DNA of 64,000 bases from Colimorpha sp045639845 (GCA_045639845.1 JAZUDW010000107.1:5080-69079); one strand, 5' to 3'. Counted from the first letter of the stretch, positions 42,398-52,150 are shown. The notes: generated by a model from the sequence alone, not told the origin. A program made the numbers and translations.

Positions 42398-43870
42398 CTA
42401 CTTCAAATTAAACTTCAGCGATTTCTCACCTTTCACGGTGCGGATATAAAGCGTATATTTAGCCTTCGGCATCTTGCTGATGGTGATACGAGCGCCATTC
42501 TTGTAGGCGGGGATGGTACGGATGCTGTTGCCATCTTGATCCACAAACTCCACCTCTGCCACAGGGCTCTCCATAGTGATGGTGATATAGCCCTCGGCCA
42601 AGAAAGGATTGACCATCACCTTTTCCGACGAGTTACCCGAGGCCACCATACCCGACGAGATGACGAAATCTTTGTTGAACGTGAACGAAGTGATATTGGT
42701 CAGATCGGCTTGTTCGGGCACAAAGGTGAAGCCCTCCAACTGCGGACGCAACACACCGCCGCTACCCGTAGCCACTTCGAGATAGTAGATACCGTTTTCG
42801 TCGGTCACCGTACTCTTGTCGCCACACGACACCGTGACACCGGCACGTGCCACACCTTTCTCGTCGGCTATCCTGCCTTGGATACCTTGACCTGTGAAAC
42901 GGACCAAGCCATGAAAGTCGGTACCAAACCACTTAATACCCTGACCGTCGATAGCGATATTCTGCACCACCTTGCCTGGCAAGGGGCTGTTTTTGGGGGT
43001 GAACACACGCCAGTTTTTCTGACAGTCGAACACAGCCACACCTTCGTCGGTAGCTATCCACAGCATACCTGCGGCATCAAAGCAAAGATCATTGATCTGA
43101 TTGCTGGGCAGCGGGCTGTTGAGCTTGTTGTAGATAGACCATTTATCACCATCGAAACGACACAGACCACTCAACGTACCAATCCACTTCACATTATTCT
43201 TATCCACCACTACAGAAGGCACTATATTGTGGGGCAGTCCCGAATTCTTGGTCGTGTAGGAGGTCCAGTTATTGTTGTCGAACACACAGAGGCCATCGTT
43301 GGTGCCTATCCATTTGTTGTTACGCTGGTCTATGGTCACACAAAGAATGAAATCGGACAGCAGTCCCGAGTTGGACGCCGTATATTTGGTCCAATTGGTA
43401 CCATCGTATTTCACCAAACCGCCCAATGTGACACCGATCCACTTCACATCATTTCGGTCGATGGTGATCTCGCGGATAAACTTCATGTTCATCTGCTTAG
43501 TCTGCTGAGTATATTCGGTCCACTTGCTACCATTGAACTCTATCACACCGTAGTCGTCGGTACCAATCCACAGTGTACCCTTGCTATCCACAGTGAGACA
43601 GTTCACAAACTGATCCTTCAGCTTCTCGTTAAACATAGAGTAATCCATCCAAGTCTTACCGCTATAGCGGCACAATCCCAGATTGGTACCCACCCACTTA
43701 TTATTCTTCTTATCAGTAGTCAGTGCCAAAATGGTATTGCCGCCTATCTCGGAATTTTTCACATTGAAAGTGAGCCAAGTCTGTCCAAAGGCACCCACAC
43801 CGGCACCTAAAGCCATAAGCAGCGCCAAAGCCACCATACATTTTCTCATTATGTTATTCATATATTGCAT
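42398..43870 (-). CDS. Secreted two-component-regulator-type beta-propeller protein with T9SS-like C-terminus
   Basis: 490 residues with a signal peptide ending at FGQ. About seven propeller blades of the type NKWIGTNDGLCVFDNNNWTSY (W-I-G-T-x-x-G-L motifs) fill residues 30-310, followed by a carboxypeptidase-regulatory-like domain (GRIADEKGVARAGVTVSC) and a final domain with NPFLAEGYITITM, VEFVDQDGNSIRTI, GEKSLKFNLK that resembles a T9SS type A sorting domain. The start could be 43870 or 43861. It lies upstream of the beta-helix lipoprotein gene. Export by the SprA pore is a reasonable inference; function beyond that is unknown. Confidence 0.8.
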   Translation of the reverse strand: MQYMNNIMRKCMVALALLMALGAGVGAFGQTWLTFNVKNSEIGGNTILALTTDKKNNKWVGTNLGLCRYSGKTWMDYSMFNEKLKDQFVNCLTVDSKGTLWIGTDDYGVIEFNGSKWTEYTQQTKQMNMKFIREITIDRNDVKWIGVTLGGLVKYDGTNWTKYTASNSGLLSDFILCVTIDQRNNKWIGTNDGLCVFDNNNWTSYTTKNSGLPHNIVPSVVVDKNNVKWIGTLSGLCRFDGDKWSIYNKLNSPLPSNQINDLCFDAAGMLWIATDEGVAVFDCQKNWRVFTPKNSPLPGKVVQNIAIDGQGIKWFGTDFHGLVRFTGQGIQGRIADEKGVARAGVTVSCGDKSTVTDENGIYYLEVATGSGGVLRPQLEGFTFVPEQADLTNITSFTFNKDFVISSGMVASGNSSEKVMVNPFLAEGYITITMESPVAEVEFVDQDGNSIRTIPAYKNGARITISKMPKAKYTLYIRTVKGEKSLKFNLK

Positions 43871-43882
43871 TCTTTTGGTGAT
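43823..43882 (-). repeat. Leader-region repeat, copy 2
   Basis: Start region of the propeller gene; nearly identical to 42232-42290, including the ATCACCAAA upstream of the ATG and codons for MQYMNNI. Confidence 0.75.
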
Positions 43883-43901
43883 GTGCTATTCTTTTTTTTC
43901 T

Positions 43902-43913
43902 AGTGATCAGTGA
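43902..43913 (+). repeat. AGTGATCAGTGA repeat, single copy
   Basis: Single 12-mer identical to the arms of the blocks flanking the fusion gene (30411, 31795, 31825). Confidence 0.6.
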
Positions 43914-44076
43914 TCTATTTTTATGTGGGTGATCAGTATTGAGAACTGATGATCTGTTGATAAACCAAACTGCCTACCCGGCGGTCACTGTTCCTTGATT
44001 GATCTGAGGTTAAGCGTTCTATTTGATGCCGATCATCGTCAAATCAACAGATCAACAGCGCTAGCCTCAAAGAGCA

Positions 44077-45390
44077 TCATGTTTTATGTTTTTCCTTTTT
44101 GGCTGCCGGGAAAAGAATATTGTTCAATATAAGCCGATAGCCAGGAGAGTTGGGATAGAGAGACAGATCGGTCTTGGGGTCACCAACGAAATGGCTGTAG
44201 TCCTCCGGATCGTGCCCACCAAGAAAAGTCCAAGTGCCTTTGCCATATTCTCCGTGCAAGTAGCGCACCTCGTCGAGTTCTTTGTTTTCGCCCAAAATCA
44301 CACAGCTAGTCTTCACATAACGTTTGCGGAAGGCCGTAGTCTGCCCCATAAAGCCATGGATAATGTGAGTGTGATTCTGCGTGAGCATAGTAGGAATCCA
44401 GTCCCATTTAGCACTGAAATCAAAAAGGGTGAAGAAATCCGTCTTCTCGTTCACCACCCGCTGACGCTGACGCTGATCAATGTCGATACTCGAGATCTCG
44501 TATTCAGCCGGATTGGTAGTGATGGTAAAATCTTTGAAAGCAAAAGTCTTGCTGTAGTCGAGCATCTGCTGAGCATTGGGAGTCATGGGGTCGCCGTCGA
44601 ACATCACGTCGCATATATCAACCCCTTCGGCAGCAAGAGCCACATCGTAGCTGTCGGGAGCCGAACACATAGCGAAGAGGAAACCGCCGCCCATCACAAA
44701 GTCGCGAATCTTGTGCACCACAGCCAGCTTGAGCAACGACACCTTGCTGTAGCCCAACTTGTGAGCCATAGCCTCCTGGGCTCGCACGTCCTCAATATAC
44801 CATTGCTGGGTACGGTAGTTGGCCCAAAACTTGCCATACTGACCCGTGAAATCCTCATGATGCAGATGGAGCCAGTCGTAGGTAGGCAGCACGCCCGACA
44901 GCACCTCCTCGTCATAGACCACATCGTAGGGTATCTCGGCATAGGTGAGCACCAGCGTCACTGCATCGTCCCAGGGCAGCTTGTTTTTTGGCGAATACAC
45001 AGCAATCCGGGGAGCTTTCTGCAGCCGCACAGCATCCATGTTCACCGAAGGGTCGGCTATCTCACTAAGTATGGCACTCGACTGGCCGTCGGCCAACGTC
45101 TCGCTCGAGACACCCCGCAGCCTGCACTCTTTGTCCAACGCATCGGCATACTTCATCAAGAAGGCGCCGCCCCTATAGTTGAGCAGCCAAGTCACCTCCA
45201 CATCGCGCTCCAGAGCCCAATAAGCAACACCATAGGCCTTAAGATGATTGCGTTGCACCTCGTCCATCGGTATCAGCAGATAAGAAGCACGCACATATCC
45301 TACGGCACAAAGCCACAAAGCCATAAAAAAGACCCCTATCCACCTATAAGAAAGACGGCGATGTATGTCTAATATATTATCATTATTCAT
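44077..45390 (-). CDS. Conserved Bacteroidota membrane-anchored amidotransferase-like protein
   Basis: 437 residues. An N-terminal membrane anchor (WIGVFFMALWLCAVGYV) precedes a periplasmic domain starting YLLIPMDEVQRNHLKAYGVAYWAL. Such proteins are commonly labelled asparagine synthetase B in Bacteroidota, but there is no N-terminal Cys nucleophile and no ATP-binding SGGxDS motif here. Glutamine-amidotransferase-like segments (FAMCSAPDSYDVAL; GTWTFLGGHDPEDYSHFVGDP) suggest a class I amidotransferase-like fold without certain activity. It begins a cluster that continues with the propeller protein, the beta-helix lipoprotein, ruvA and sprA. Confidence 0.7.
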   Translation of the reverse strand: MNNDNILDIHRRLSYRWIGVFFMALWLCAVGYVRASYLLIPMDEVQRNHLKAYGVAYWALERDVEVTWLLNYRGGAFLMKYADALDKECRLRGVSSETLADGQSSAILSEIADPSVNMDAVRLQKAPRIAVYSPKNKLPWDDAVTLVLTYAEIPYDVVYDEEVLSGVLPTYDWLHLHHEDFTGQYGKFWANYRTQQWYIEDVRAQEAMAHKLGYSKVSLLKLAVVHKIRDFVMGGGFLFAMCSAPDSYDVALAAEGVDICDVMFDGDPMTPNAQQMLDYSKTFAFKDFTITTNPAEYEISSIDIDQRQRQRVVNEKTDFFTLFDFSAKWDWIPTMLTQNHTHIIHGFMGQTTAFRKRYVKTSCVILGENKELDEVRYLHGEYGKGTWTFLGGHDPEDYSHFVGDPKTDLSLYPNSPGYRLILNNILFPAAKKEKHKT

Positions 45391-45506
45391 TAGGTTAAAA
45401 AAAATTTACTATCATTAGGTAGTACGCTTAATGATTAATAACTAAAAAATACCTATTTTATTGTATGGTGCCTCTGGCCCTTATTCCCTTCGCCACAAAG
45501 GAAACG

Positions 45507-45533
45507 CCTCTGCTGTCGCGATGACAGCAGAGG
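45507..45533 (-). terminator. Terminator-like hairpin after the YGGG gene pair
   Basis: CCTCTGCTGTC (45507-45517) and GACAGCAGAGG (45523-45533) form a perfect 11-bp stem with a 5-nt loop, 33 bp after the stop of the minus-strand gene. The following T-run is weak. Confidence 0.6.
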
Positions 45534-45565
45534 AATGGCTCATAATTATTGAAAATCAACAAGCC

Positions 45566-48500
45566 TTAGTGCGAAGCACAATTCTCGCCAATAGTCACAT
45601 TCGTATCGCCCTGGACCACACCTCCGTTACCACCACCATACACATTCTGCTCTATTTCGGTGTTACCATAGATATTAACCCGAGTGCTACCCGTCACAAT
45701 GGCCGTGCTACCCAGACCGCCGCCAAACACGTGGTTTCTGATCAATACCTTCTTATCATCGCCATCCATGCCACGGGTTGTCACCGTGGGGTTTCCTACC
45801 ACGGGAGCGGCGCTGCCGCCGCCATATACCGAACCATTCACCACTGCCTTGTGGCTGTAGCTGTGTTCGCCGTTCGCACAGTCGGTATTCACATTCACCT
45901 GCGGGTTGCCCGTCACCGTAGCCGACTCACCCAGGCCGCCGCCGAACACATCGCCCTCTATAGTAGCATTGCGGATATTCACCACAGGGCCACGCGGCGT
46001 CCCCGCAGAGCCATAGGCAGCCTGGTTGCCGCCGCCATACACGTTGGTGAGCGAGTTGGAGCCGCACAATCCGTCCCAATCCACATTCACGGTGATGCCA
46101 CCATTGATGCTACCACCCGAATTGTTGCCGCCAAACACATTGCCGATATTACCGCCATTGATATTCAAAACTATATCGCCGTCCACATCGGCATTGTTGG
46201 CACCGCCGTACACATTGTCGATAGTACCATCGCCCGTACAAGCAATGGTGATTGTTCCTGCTTTTCCGTCGGCCTCATTGCCGCCACCATAAAGATTGGT
46301 TATTGCGATATCGCAGGCTTCTGGATCCTTATCCACTGTAACACTCACACTGCCTCGGATATTGCCTAAAGTATTGCTGCCACCATAGGTATTGGTGATG
46401 GAGCCGCCTTTGATAGTCAGACTCACATTGCCCGTACCCAAGGTATATTCTGTGGTACCATTGGCTTCATAACCCACATGGGCAGCAACCGACTCTCCAT
46501 TGCCGCCGCCGAAGGCATCGGTGATACGACCACCCCAGATGGTGACATTCGTTGACGGCACTGAAGCCGCATCGCCTCCACCGAACACACGATCCACTAC
46601 AGTCTCACAACCACGAACAACGACCGATGGAATGCCATAGGTGGCAGCGTGCTTGCCTCCACCAAACACATCGTTGAGGTCGAGAGGTGTAACCTCCTTC
46701 TCTGCAAGATTGGCCGGACCATCCACCAGCACCGTGATATTACCCTTGGGCGACCCGTTGGTATTGTTGCCGCCATATACATTGCCGCCCACCTCGGCAC
46801 CCTTGTTGATAATCACGCTCACGTTGCCGTTCACATCGGCCTCGTAGGCGGGTATTGCAGGAACGGCATCATTATCGGCCTTCTGACCGAAACCGCCGCC
46901 GAAGACATCTCTTCCCACATGGGCATCGTTGTTGATGATTACCGTGGTAGTGTTTTCCGTATCGGTGTTCACCGTGCCGAAGCCGCTGCCGCCATATACA
47001 TCTTCCGTCACTGTGCCACCCGAAACCGTTACGGCCACATTGCCCGACACGTTGGTGGCATTACCCAAGCCACCGCCATAGATATTGTTGGCCGAGCCCG
47101 ACGTCATACTTACGGCGGTGCTGCCCACCACGCTGGCAGCCGAGCCGCCGCCATATACATTGCCGCTCACAGCACCTCCGCTGATGGTGACCGCCGGATT
47201 GCTGGTAACCACAGCCGATGCACCCAAGCCGCCGCCGAACACATCGTGGGTCACCGTACCCTTCAGAATGTTGACTGCAGGATAAGCACCGGGAGTGGTA
47301 GGTGTATATGCAGCCAGGTTGCCGGCACCATAAACGTAGCCGAGACTCAGGTCGCAATCATCGCTCTTATTTACATTCACGGTGATAGCACCGCTGATAT
47401 TTCCACGGGTATTGTTACCACCGAACACATTGCCGATATTACCGCCATTGATATTCAAAACAATATCACCTTCTACATTGGCCTCGTTGGCCCCACCATA
47501 CACATTGTCGATCGTTCCCTCTCCGGTACACCATATGGTGATATGGCCGGCATTGGATGCCGCCATATTGCCTCCACCATACACGTTGACGATATCCATG
47601 TGGCAAGCCTCGCTTTCAGCTTCGGCTTGTGCCGAGATAGAGACATTGGGCACACCGCCAATAATACCCCGACTATTGGAACCGCCAAACACATTGCCAA
47701 TCTCGCCACCGTAAATCGTCACGTTGGTATTGCCACCGATATTGGCAGCCTGAACCTGCCCATTACCGCCACCGAACACATCTCCGATACGATTGCCACC
47801 ATAGATGACCACATCCGTATGGCCATTGGTGGAATGAGTCAGGTGAGCAGCGTTGCCACCACCATACACATATTTAATACTATTGTCGCAGTTATGCACC
47901 GTCACATGCGGTGTACCCGATGAATAATCGGCCTGGTTGCCACCGCCATAGACCGAGAATACTGCATAGCTATCATCATCGTAGTCGTCTGTGCCGTTGT
48001 CATCGTGCGAGTTGGTACCATAGATATCTACGTGCACCGAGTCTTTGGGCTCACCATTAAGATTGTTGCAACCAAACACACCGCCAGATCCGTTGGCACC
48101 TGTACCATCGGTAGCAAATACATTTCCACCATAGACGTTTACCTGTACAGGCCCATAGACATTGGCAGCAATAGCAGGGTCGGTTTGGCCTAGGGCTCCA
48201 CCATATATAGAACCATAGACAACACCGGCATTCAAGGAGACAGATGTTGACTTATCGGCAGTAGCAGTATGAGGTTCCGCCGTAGTGCAATTCACATTAC
48301 CCAAAGCAGAACCGCCATACACATCACCTTTGATGGTAGCAGCTGCTGCATCGCGAGCCGACCCTATCTTACCAATAAGTACCTCCACATTGCCAGTCAC
48401 CACGGTAGTCTGGCCGAGACCACCGCCAAAGACACCACCATTATACAGACTCGGATCTCCAATGGTTCCAGAATAGACTTCCACTTTGGTATCTCCATCC

Positions 48501-48613
48501 ACCAAAGCAATCTCCCCACCACCGTAAATCTTACCATTGATAGTCTGTGAATGCAACGGAGTAAAGATTCCCAGCAGGACTATAATATTAATAAGACACC
48601 ACTTTCTTTTCAT
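45566..48613 (-). CDS. Secreted YGGG-repeat beta-solenoid protein (1015 aa)
   Basis: 1015 residues from ATG 48613 (a GTG one codon upstream is also possible). A signal peptide (CLINIIVLLGIFTPLHSQ) leads directly into more than thirty units of the form VYGGGNxAxVxGDTxVxIxGG, with variants such as VFGGNN and VYGAGN. The last 250 or so residues are very similar to the C-terminus of the 2384-residue protein (shared GNPQVN, NGEHSY, TTRGMDGD, KVLI, ending VTIGE and a Cys). Like that protein it ends in a repeat with no sorting domain. It starts 9 nt after the stop of the other repeat gene, with which it forms an operon. Confidence 0.85.
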   Translation of the reverse strand: MKRKWCLINIIVLLGIFTPLHSQTINGKIYGGGEIALVDGDTKVEVYSGTIGDPSLYNGGVFGGGLGQTTVVTGNVEVLIGKIGSARDAAAATIKGDVYGGSALGNVNCTTAEPHTATADKSTSVSLNAGVVYGSIYGGALGQTDPAIAANVYGPVQVNVYGGNVFATDGTGANGSGGVFGCNNLNGEPKDSVHVDIYGTNSHDDNGTDDYDDDSYAVFSVYGGGNQADYSSGTPHVTVHNCDNSIKYVYGGGNAAHLTHSTNGHTDVVIYGGNRIGDVFGGGNGQVQAANIGGNTNVTIYGGEIGNVFGGSNSRGIIGGVPNVSISAQAEAESEACHMDIVNVYGGGNMAASNAGHITIWCTGEGTIDNVYGGANEANVEGDIVLNINGGNIGNVFGGNNTRGNISGAITVNVNKSDDCDLSLGYVYGAGNLAAYTPTTPGAYPAVNILKGTVTHDVFGGGLGASAVVTSNPAVTISGGAVSGNVYGGGSAASVVGSTAVSMTSGSANNIYGGGLGNATNVSGNVAVTVSGGTVTEDVYGGSGFGTVNTDTENTTTVIINNDAHVGRDVFGGGFGQKADNDAVPAIPAYEADVNGNVSVIINKGAEVGGNVYGGNNTNGSPKGNITVLVDGPANLAEKEVTPLDLNDVFGGGKHAATYGIPSVVVRGCETVVDRVFGGGDAASVPSTNVTIWGGRITDAFGGGNGESVAAHVGYEANGTTEYTLGTGNVSLTIKGGSITNTYGGSNTLGNIRGSVSVTVDKDPEACDIAITNLYGGGNEADGKAGTITIACTGDGTIDNVYGGANNADVDGDIVLNINGGNIGNVFGGNNSGGSINGGITVNVDWDGLCGSNSLTNVYGGGNQAAYGSAGTPRGPVVNIRNATIEGDVFGGGLGESATVTGNPQVNVNTDCANGEHSYSHKAVVNGSVYGGGSAAPVVGNPTVTTRGMDGDDKKVLIRNHVFGGGLGSTAIVTGSTRVNIYGNTEIEQNVYGGGNGGVVQGDTNVTIGENCASH

Positions 48614-48622
48614 CACTATTGT

Positions 48623-50626
48623 TTATTCTGTCCAGTTTTCATCTACAATCACATTCGTGCTTCCCGACACCTTGGCTTTATTGGGATGCCCCTCTTCGCC
48701 CTTACCAGCACCAAACACGTTTCCATTGATAATACCACCTTTGATGACCACTCTGGTATCGCCATCAACAGCACCCAGAGCTCCGCCACCATAGATATTG
48801 TGGCCGAATGTCCACGAAGGATCAATTGGATCAACCACAACCGTGGTTGTTCCATACACATGGGCTATGTCTAAATATTCGTTTTGATCAGTAGCAATAC
48901 CAGAGCCCCCTCCGTATATATCACCTTCGATATTGCCTCCACGTATATTCACGTGCGTGTTGCCATAAACCTGGGCCACGGAAAGGAAGCCTGATTTATG
49001 AGGATTGGATTGATTATAATACTCTTTAGTACCAAGGCCACCCCCATACACACCCCCACGAATAGTACCACCATAGATATTAACATAGGTATCACCATAG
49101 TGGGTACCGGCTCCATCTGGGGCATACGATACTGTGACTTGAGGCTCATATCCCCTACTACCACCACAGATACCTCCCTCTATCAAACCTCCATATACAT
49201 TGAAGGTAAGCCTAGTCTCAGCCAGGTCAAGATAATCCTGTCCTTCCACATATCCCTCATCGCCATTGTGATAGGTAGATTTGAGGGTCATCATCGTACC
49301 CGATTCGCTGTAAGAACCAAAAGATAGTTCATTGCTATTATTCACATAAGGTATAGCATAGTCGGGGGTATGAATATTGTGATCATTCTCATAACGCAGC
49401 CCACTGAAGGCTGTTGCCGAAGCAAACACACCCGCCATAATAGTTCCACTGTACATATTGAACTCCGACTGCCCGTAGAAATACGATGAGCCTGCATTGG
49501 TTTGACTACTGGATGTCTGAGTTCGGCCCTGGGTGCCGCCATAGAACGTCTGTATCGTCACATCGCTACTACCACCATCTTCGTTTCCTACATTCACAAC
49601 CGTTCGGCCTGCAAAGGTAGCCGCAGGAATTTGACTAATAACGCATTGATTAATATTATTACCCTGCGTACCAGCCACCATGGTGCCTATGCTTCCGTGC
49701 TTGATATCAAACTGCACATCAGCACATACTAAACCTTGCGATGACCCACCCAACAAGATACCGATATCATCGGCATAATTACCCGTATTGTCGTTACCAG
49801 GCTGAATATCCACGATGACATTTGCCATAATAGGATGTTCGGGAGTACCTTGTATGTAACAGGAGGGGACAGAGGTTGCATTTGTGCCCTGAGTACGGGA
49901 CAGTGCCACACGACCATAGCGTCCCGATTTGAATGTAACTGTCATTCTTTTATCGTCGGGCATTCGGTATTTCACATCATTGGTATCTCGGGCAATTTTA
50001 GAATCGTAATGGTCAAACGACATCTGGATATGAAAAGCAGGAGCATCACGGTCACTAATCATACCATATTGAGTACCAAGTGAAGCAAACCCCATCATTA
50101 TGAGTCCTTCATCAAAACAGGTGGAATGTAAACGGAGACACAATCTATCTTGGAGTCCTCCATCTCCTTGTATTCTCGCATTCTTGAAACGCGCATCCGC
50201 ACCTATATTGTTGGTAGTACCGGAGATCTTAATTTGACCACCCTTAATTATTGAATCCGTTGTAGCTTTACCATCTTGATCCCAAGGCCATACTCCTGTA
50301 ATTGTGGCAGGTGTACCTGGGGTATTCGAGACATCTTTCGTATCGTTTTCTTTGAAATTCAGTTGCATCTCGTCCACAACTACAATCACGTTGTGTTCCC
50401 AATCGTATTCTCGATTGCCAGTATTCACAAGTTTTTTGTATGCATTGGGCCAAGAACCGACAGGACTACTGGAGCTTGATCCATCGCCATTTCCACCAGA
50501 GCGTAGATACACCACATTATACGTCACCTCATGATACGTCTCTGTATGCGGAGCTTGCTGAGCCCACAATCTACCCATTCCAACAATGGATAAGAAAAAA
50601 ACAAGTAGTTTTACATATGTTTTCAT
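48623..50626 (-). CDS. Secreted repeat protein, upstream partner of the YGGG pair (667 aa)
   Basis: 667 residues from ATG 50626; ATGs at 50650 and 50635 are in frame but MKTYVKLLVFFLSIVGMGRLWAQ is the natural signal peptide. It starts with NVVYLRSGGNGDGSSSSS, the counterpart of VFVDGTRGVDNAVGS in the 2384-residue protein, continues with beta-helix-like strands, and ends with a few YGGG units and NVFGAGKGEEGHPNKAKVSG. The last segment matches NVFGGGKGESGHPDKAKVTG in the middle of the larger protein. The gene therefore ends where the next gene takes over. Function unknown. Confidence 0.82.
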   Translation of the reverse strand: MKTYVKLLVFFLSIVGMGRLWAQQAPHTETYHEVTYNVVYLRSGGNGDGSSSSSPVGSWPNAYKKLVNTGNREYDWEHNVIVVVDEMQLNFKENDTKDVSNTPGTPATITGVWPWDQDGKATTDSIIKGGQIKISGTTNNIGADARFKNARIQGDGGLQDRLCLRLHSTCFDEGLIMMGFASLGTQYGMISDRDAPAFHIQMSFDHYDSKIARDTNDVKYRMPDDKRMTVTFKSGRYGRVALSRTQGTNATSVPSCYIQGTPEHPIMANVIVDIQPGNDNTGNYADDIGILLGGSSQGLVCADVQFDIKHGSIGTMVAGTQGNNINQCVISQIPAATFAGRTVVNVGNEDGGSSDVTIQTFYGGTQGRTQTSSSQTNAGSSYFYGQSEFNMYSGTIMAGVFASATAFSGLRYENDHNIHTPDYAIPYVNNSNELSFGSYSESGTMMTLKSTYHNGDEGYVEGQDYLDLAETRLTFNVYGGLIEGGICGGSRGYEPQVTVSYAPDGAGTHYGDTYVNIYGGTIRGGVYGGGLGTKEYYNQSNPHKSGFLSVAQVYGNTHVNIRGGNIEGDIYGGGSGIATDQNEYLDIAHVYGTTTVVVDPIDPSWTFGHNIYGGGALGAVDGDTRVVIKGGIINGNVFGAGKGEEGHPNKAKVSGSTNVIVDENWTE

Positions 50627-50732
50627 ACGTATCATACGCGTTGTCTGCATCCGTTATACAATTACATATCGCGCTGAATCATAAACACAAAGTGAGATTC
50701 AACAGCAACATTCATACTTTCAATACAATTGC

Positions 50733-50740
50733 AAAAATAC
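50733..50740 (-). promoter_or_regulatory. -7 box TATTTTTG of the YGGG gene pair
   Basis: The minus strand reads TATTTTTGCA about 105 bp upstream of the ATG at 50626. The -33 element is unclear. Confidence 0.55.
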
Positions 50741-51059
50741 AAAAAACAATTGATTCTCCATATTTTTTTTCAAAAGATTAATGCTGAATTCAAGTTGCAA
50801 AAGCGGCTTTGTTCACCACACTTATCATTTATATTCGGAAGTAAAAACACAAAAAAATCTTGAATGGCAGGGGGGGGGAAACGGAATCTCGTAAGCGAAT
50901 AGCACACCCACTCTAACTGTTGCACAAAGTCCATCTTTGTTTAGGTCCACAGACATTAGGGGGGGCTATTCGACAGTGAATCGTTTTCCTGCAACAACAC
51001 GGTCGTTCTTTCGCCATACCTCTATAGTGAATGCGGCCTTTCTTCGTCCCCGGGACGAC

Positions 51060-51096
51060 AGCACCCCGAAGGCACCCCGAAAGCACCCCGAAGGCA
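51060..51096 (-). repeat. Short tandem repeat TTCGGGGTGCC
   Basis: Three copies of an 11-bp unit, GGCACCCCGAA on the plus strand (one with AGCACCCCGAA), next to the palindrome CGTCCCCGGGACG at 51045-51057. Related to the array at 25822-25856 (GGAGTGCCTTC). Confidence 0.6.
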
Positions 51097-51141
51097 GACC
51101 CTTTTCAATGACGAAATGATGGGGGGGAGGCGGAATCTTTC

Positions 51142-51209
51142 TAGATTCGTGTTCAAATGGCTAGAGTGTCTGGCGGAATCAAGCAATCACCCACATACGG
51201 ATAATCATA
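51142..51209 (-). repeat. Dispersed 65-bp repeat, copy D
   Basis: On the minus strand it reads TATGATTATCCGTATGTGGG, TGATTGCTTGATTCCGCCAG, ACACTCTAGCCATTTGAACA, CGAATCTA. It shares the order and most bases with copies A-C. Confidence 0.7.
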
Positions 51210-51632
51210 AGAATCCTTGTTAACCATACGGCTCTTTCTGTTCGTCCAAAGGTGAATATTGTTGTTTAGATTTCCCAGTGATCCCTAGACCGATGGCCAA
51301 TCTGGCAGGAAACAGATAGTTTTGGCACAATAATTCCAGAAAAGGAGAACGGAATATGTTAAATCGTCACAGAAGGACATTATTTGACAGTACAATATAA
51401 GACATTTTGTCACACATATGAATTCGGCACAGAATTGGATAATAGGGAAGTGTTGTTCGACAGTGCTGGTCGAAAAAGAAAAAAAACGAAACAGCCAACG
51501 TCGCTCAGCCAGCCATAACCGAAAAATGACCATCAACCAAGAAAAGGAAAACGACAAACCATAACCAGATAAATATTGAAGACTAAATATCCAAACCAAA
51601 ACTACAAACCATTTTAAATAGGAGATAAAACT

Positions 51633-52070
51633 ATGTTAGTGAACAACAACCTTACTGTACCCTCGCTTTTCAACGAACTGCTCAACTGGAACAATTGGAT
51701 GAGTCCTTCTTGGACCCCCGAAACCGCAGCAGCACCCAAGATGAATGTGATAGAAAGCAGCACCGCCTACCAGCTGGAACTGATGGTGCCCGGGCTGAAG
51801 AAGGAAGACCTCAACTTATGGGTCAATGCCGACGGCATGCTGGTGATAGAGATGGCGCATCAGGAACAGTACGAGCAGAAGACCGAAGGATGCAAATATC
51901 TGCGTCGCGAGTTCGGGTCCATCCAATTCAAGAAGACCATAGCGCTACCCAACCACGTGAAACGCGAACAGATTAGCGCCAAAGTGGAAGACGGCATCTT
52001 GAGAGTGACACTACCCAAGGTCACCGAAGAGGAGAAACGCCAACTTCAACAAACCATCATGATCGAATAA
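51633..52070 (+). CDS. Small heat-shock protein Hsp20
   Basis: 145 residues, usual for Hsp20. The alpha-crystallin domain starts at about residue 38 (KMNVIESSTAYQLELMVPGLKKEDL) and ends with ISAKVEDGILRVTLPKV; the C-terminal I-x-I-type motif is TIMIE at the end. The N-terminal FNELLNW is typical of bacterial sHsps. It works as an ATP-independent holdase. A purine-rich site AGGAGA lies 7 bases before the ATG. A strong terminator follows at 52115. Confidence 0.95.
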   Translation: MLVNNNLTVPSLFNELLNWNNWMSPSWTPETAAAPKMNVIESSTAYQLELMVPGLKKEDLNLWVNADGMLVIEMAHQEQYEQKTEGCKYLRREFGSIQFKKTIALPNHVKREQISAKVEDGILRVTLPKVTEEEKRQLQQTIMIE

Positions 52071-52114
52071 CCCATTTTTTTCATAAGTGTATAAGTTTAA
52101 TTGGTTAATCATGG

Positions 52115-52150
52115 AAGCTCTCACCTGTGATAGGCGAGAGCTTTGTTTTT
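52115..52150 (+). terminator. Terminator of hsp20
   Basis: AAGCTCTC (52115-52122) and GAGAGCTT (52136-52143) with a 13-nt loop, followed by TGTTTTTTTT. Confidence 0.9.

Larger units (their letters stand above)
50741..51632. other. 890-bp spacer with poly-G tracts and repeats, no gene
   Basis: No convincing coding sequence. It holds three G tracts (50870-50878, 9 G; 50959-50965, 7 G; 51121-51127, 7 G), a GC-rich tandem repeat (51060-51096) and dispersed-repeat copy D (51142-51209). The rest is AT-rich. Confidence 0.6.

Noticed and set aside
51285..51599. 104-codon minus-strand frame in the spacer before hsp20
   Set aside because: Aromatic-rich random-looking sequence with no start context; overlaps the expected hsp20 promoter area.
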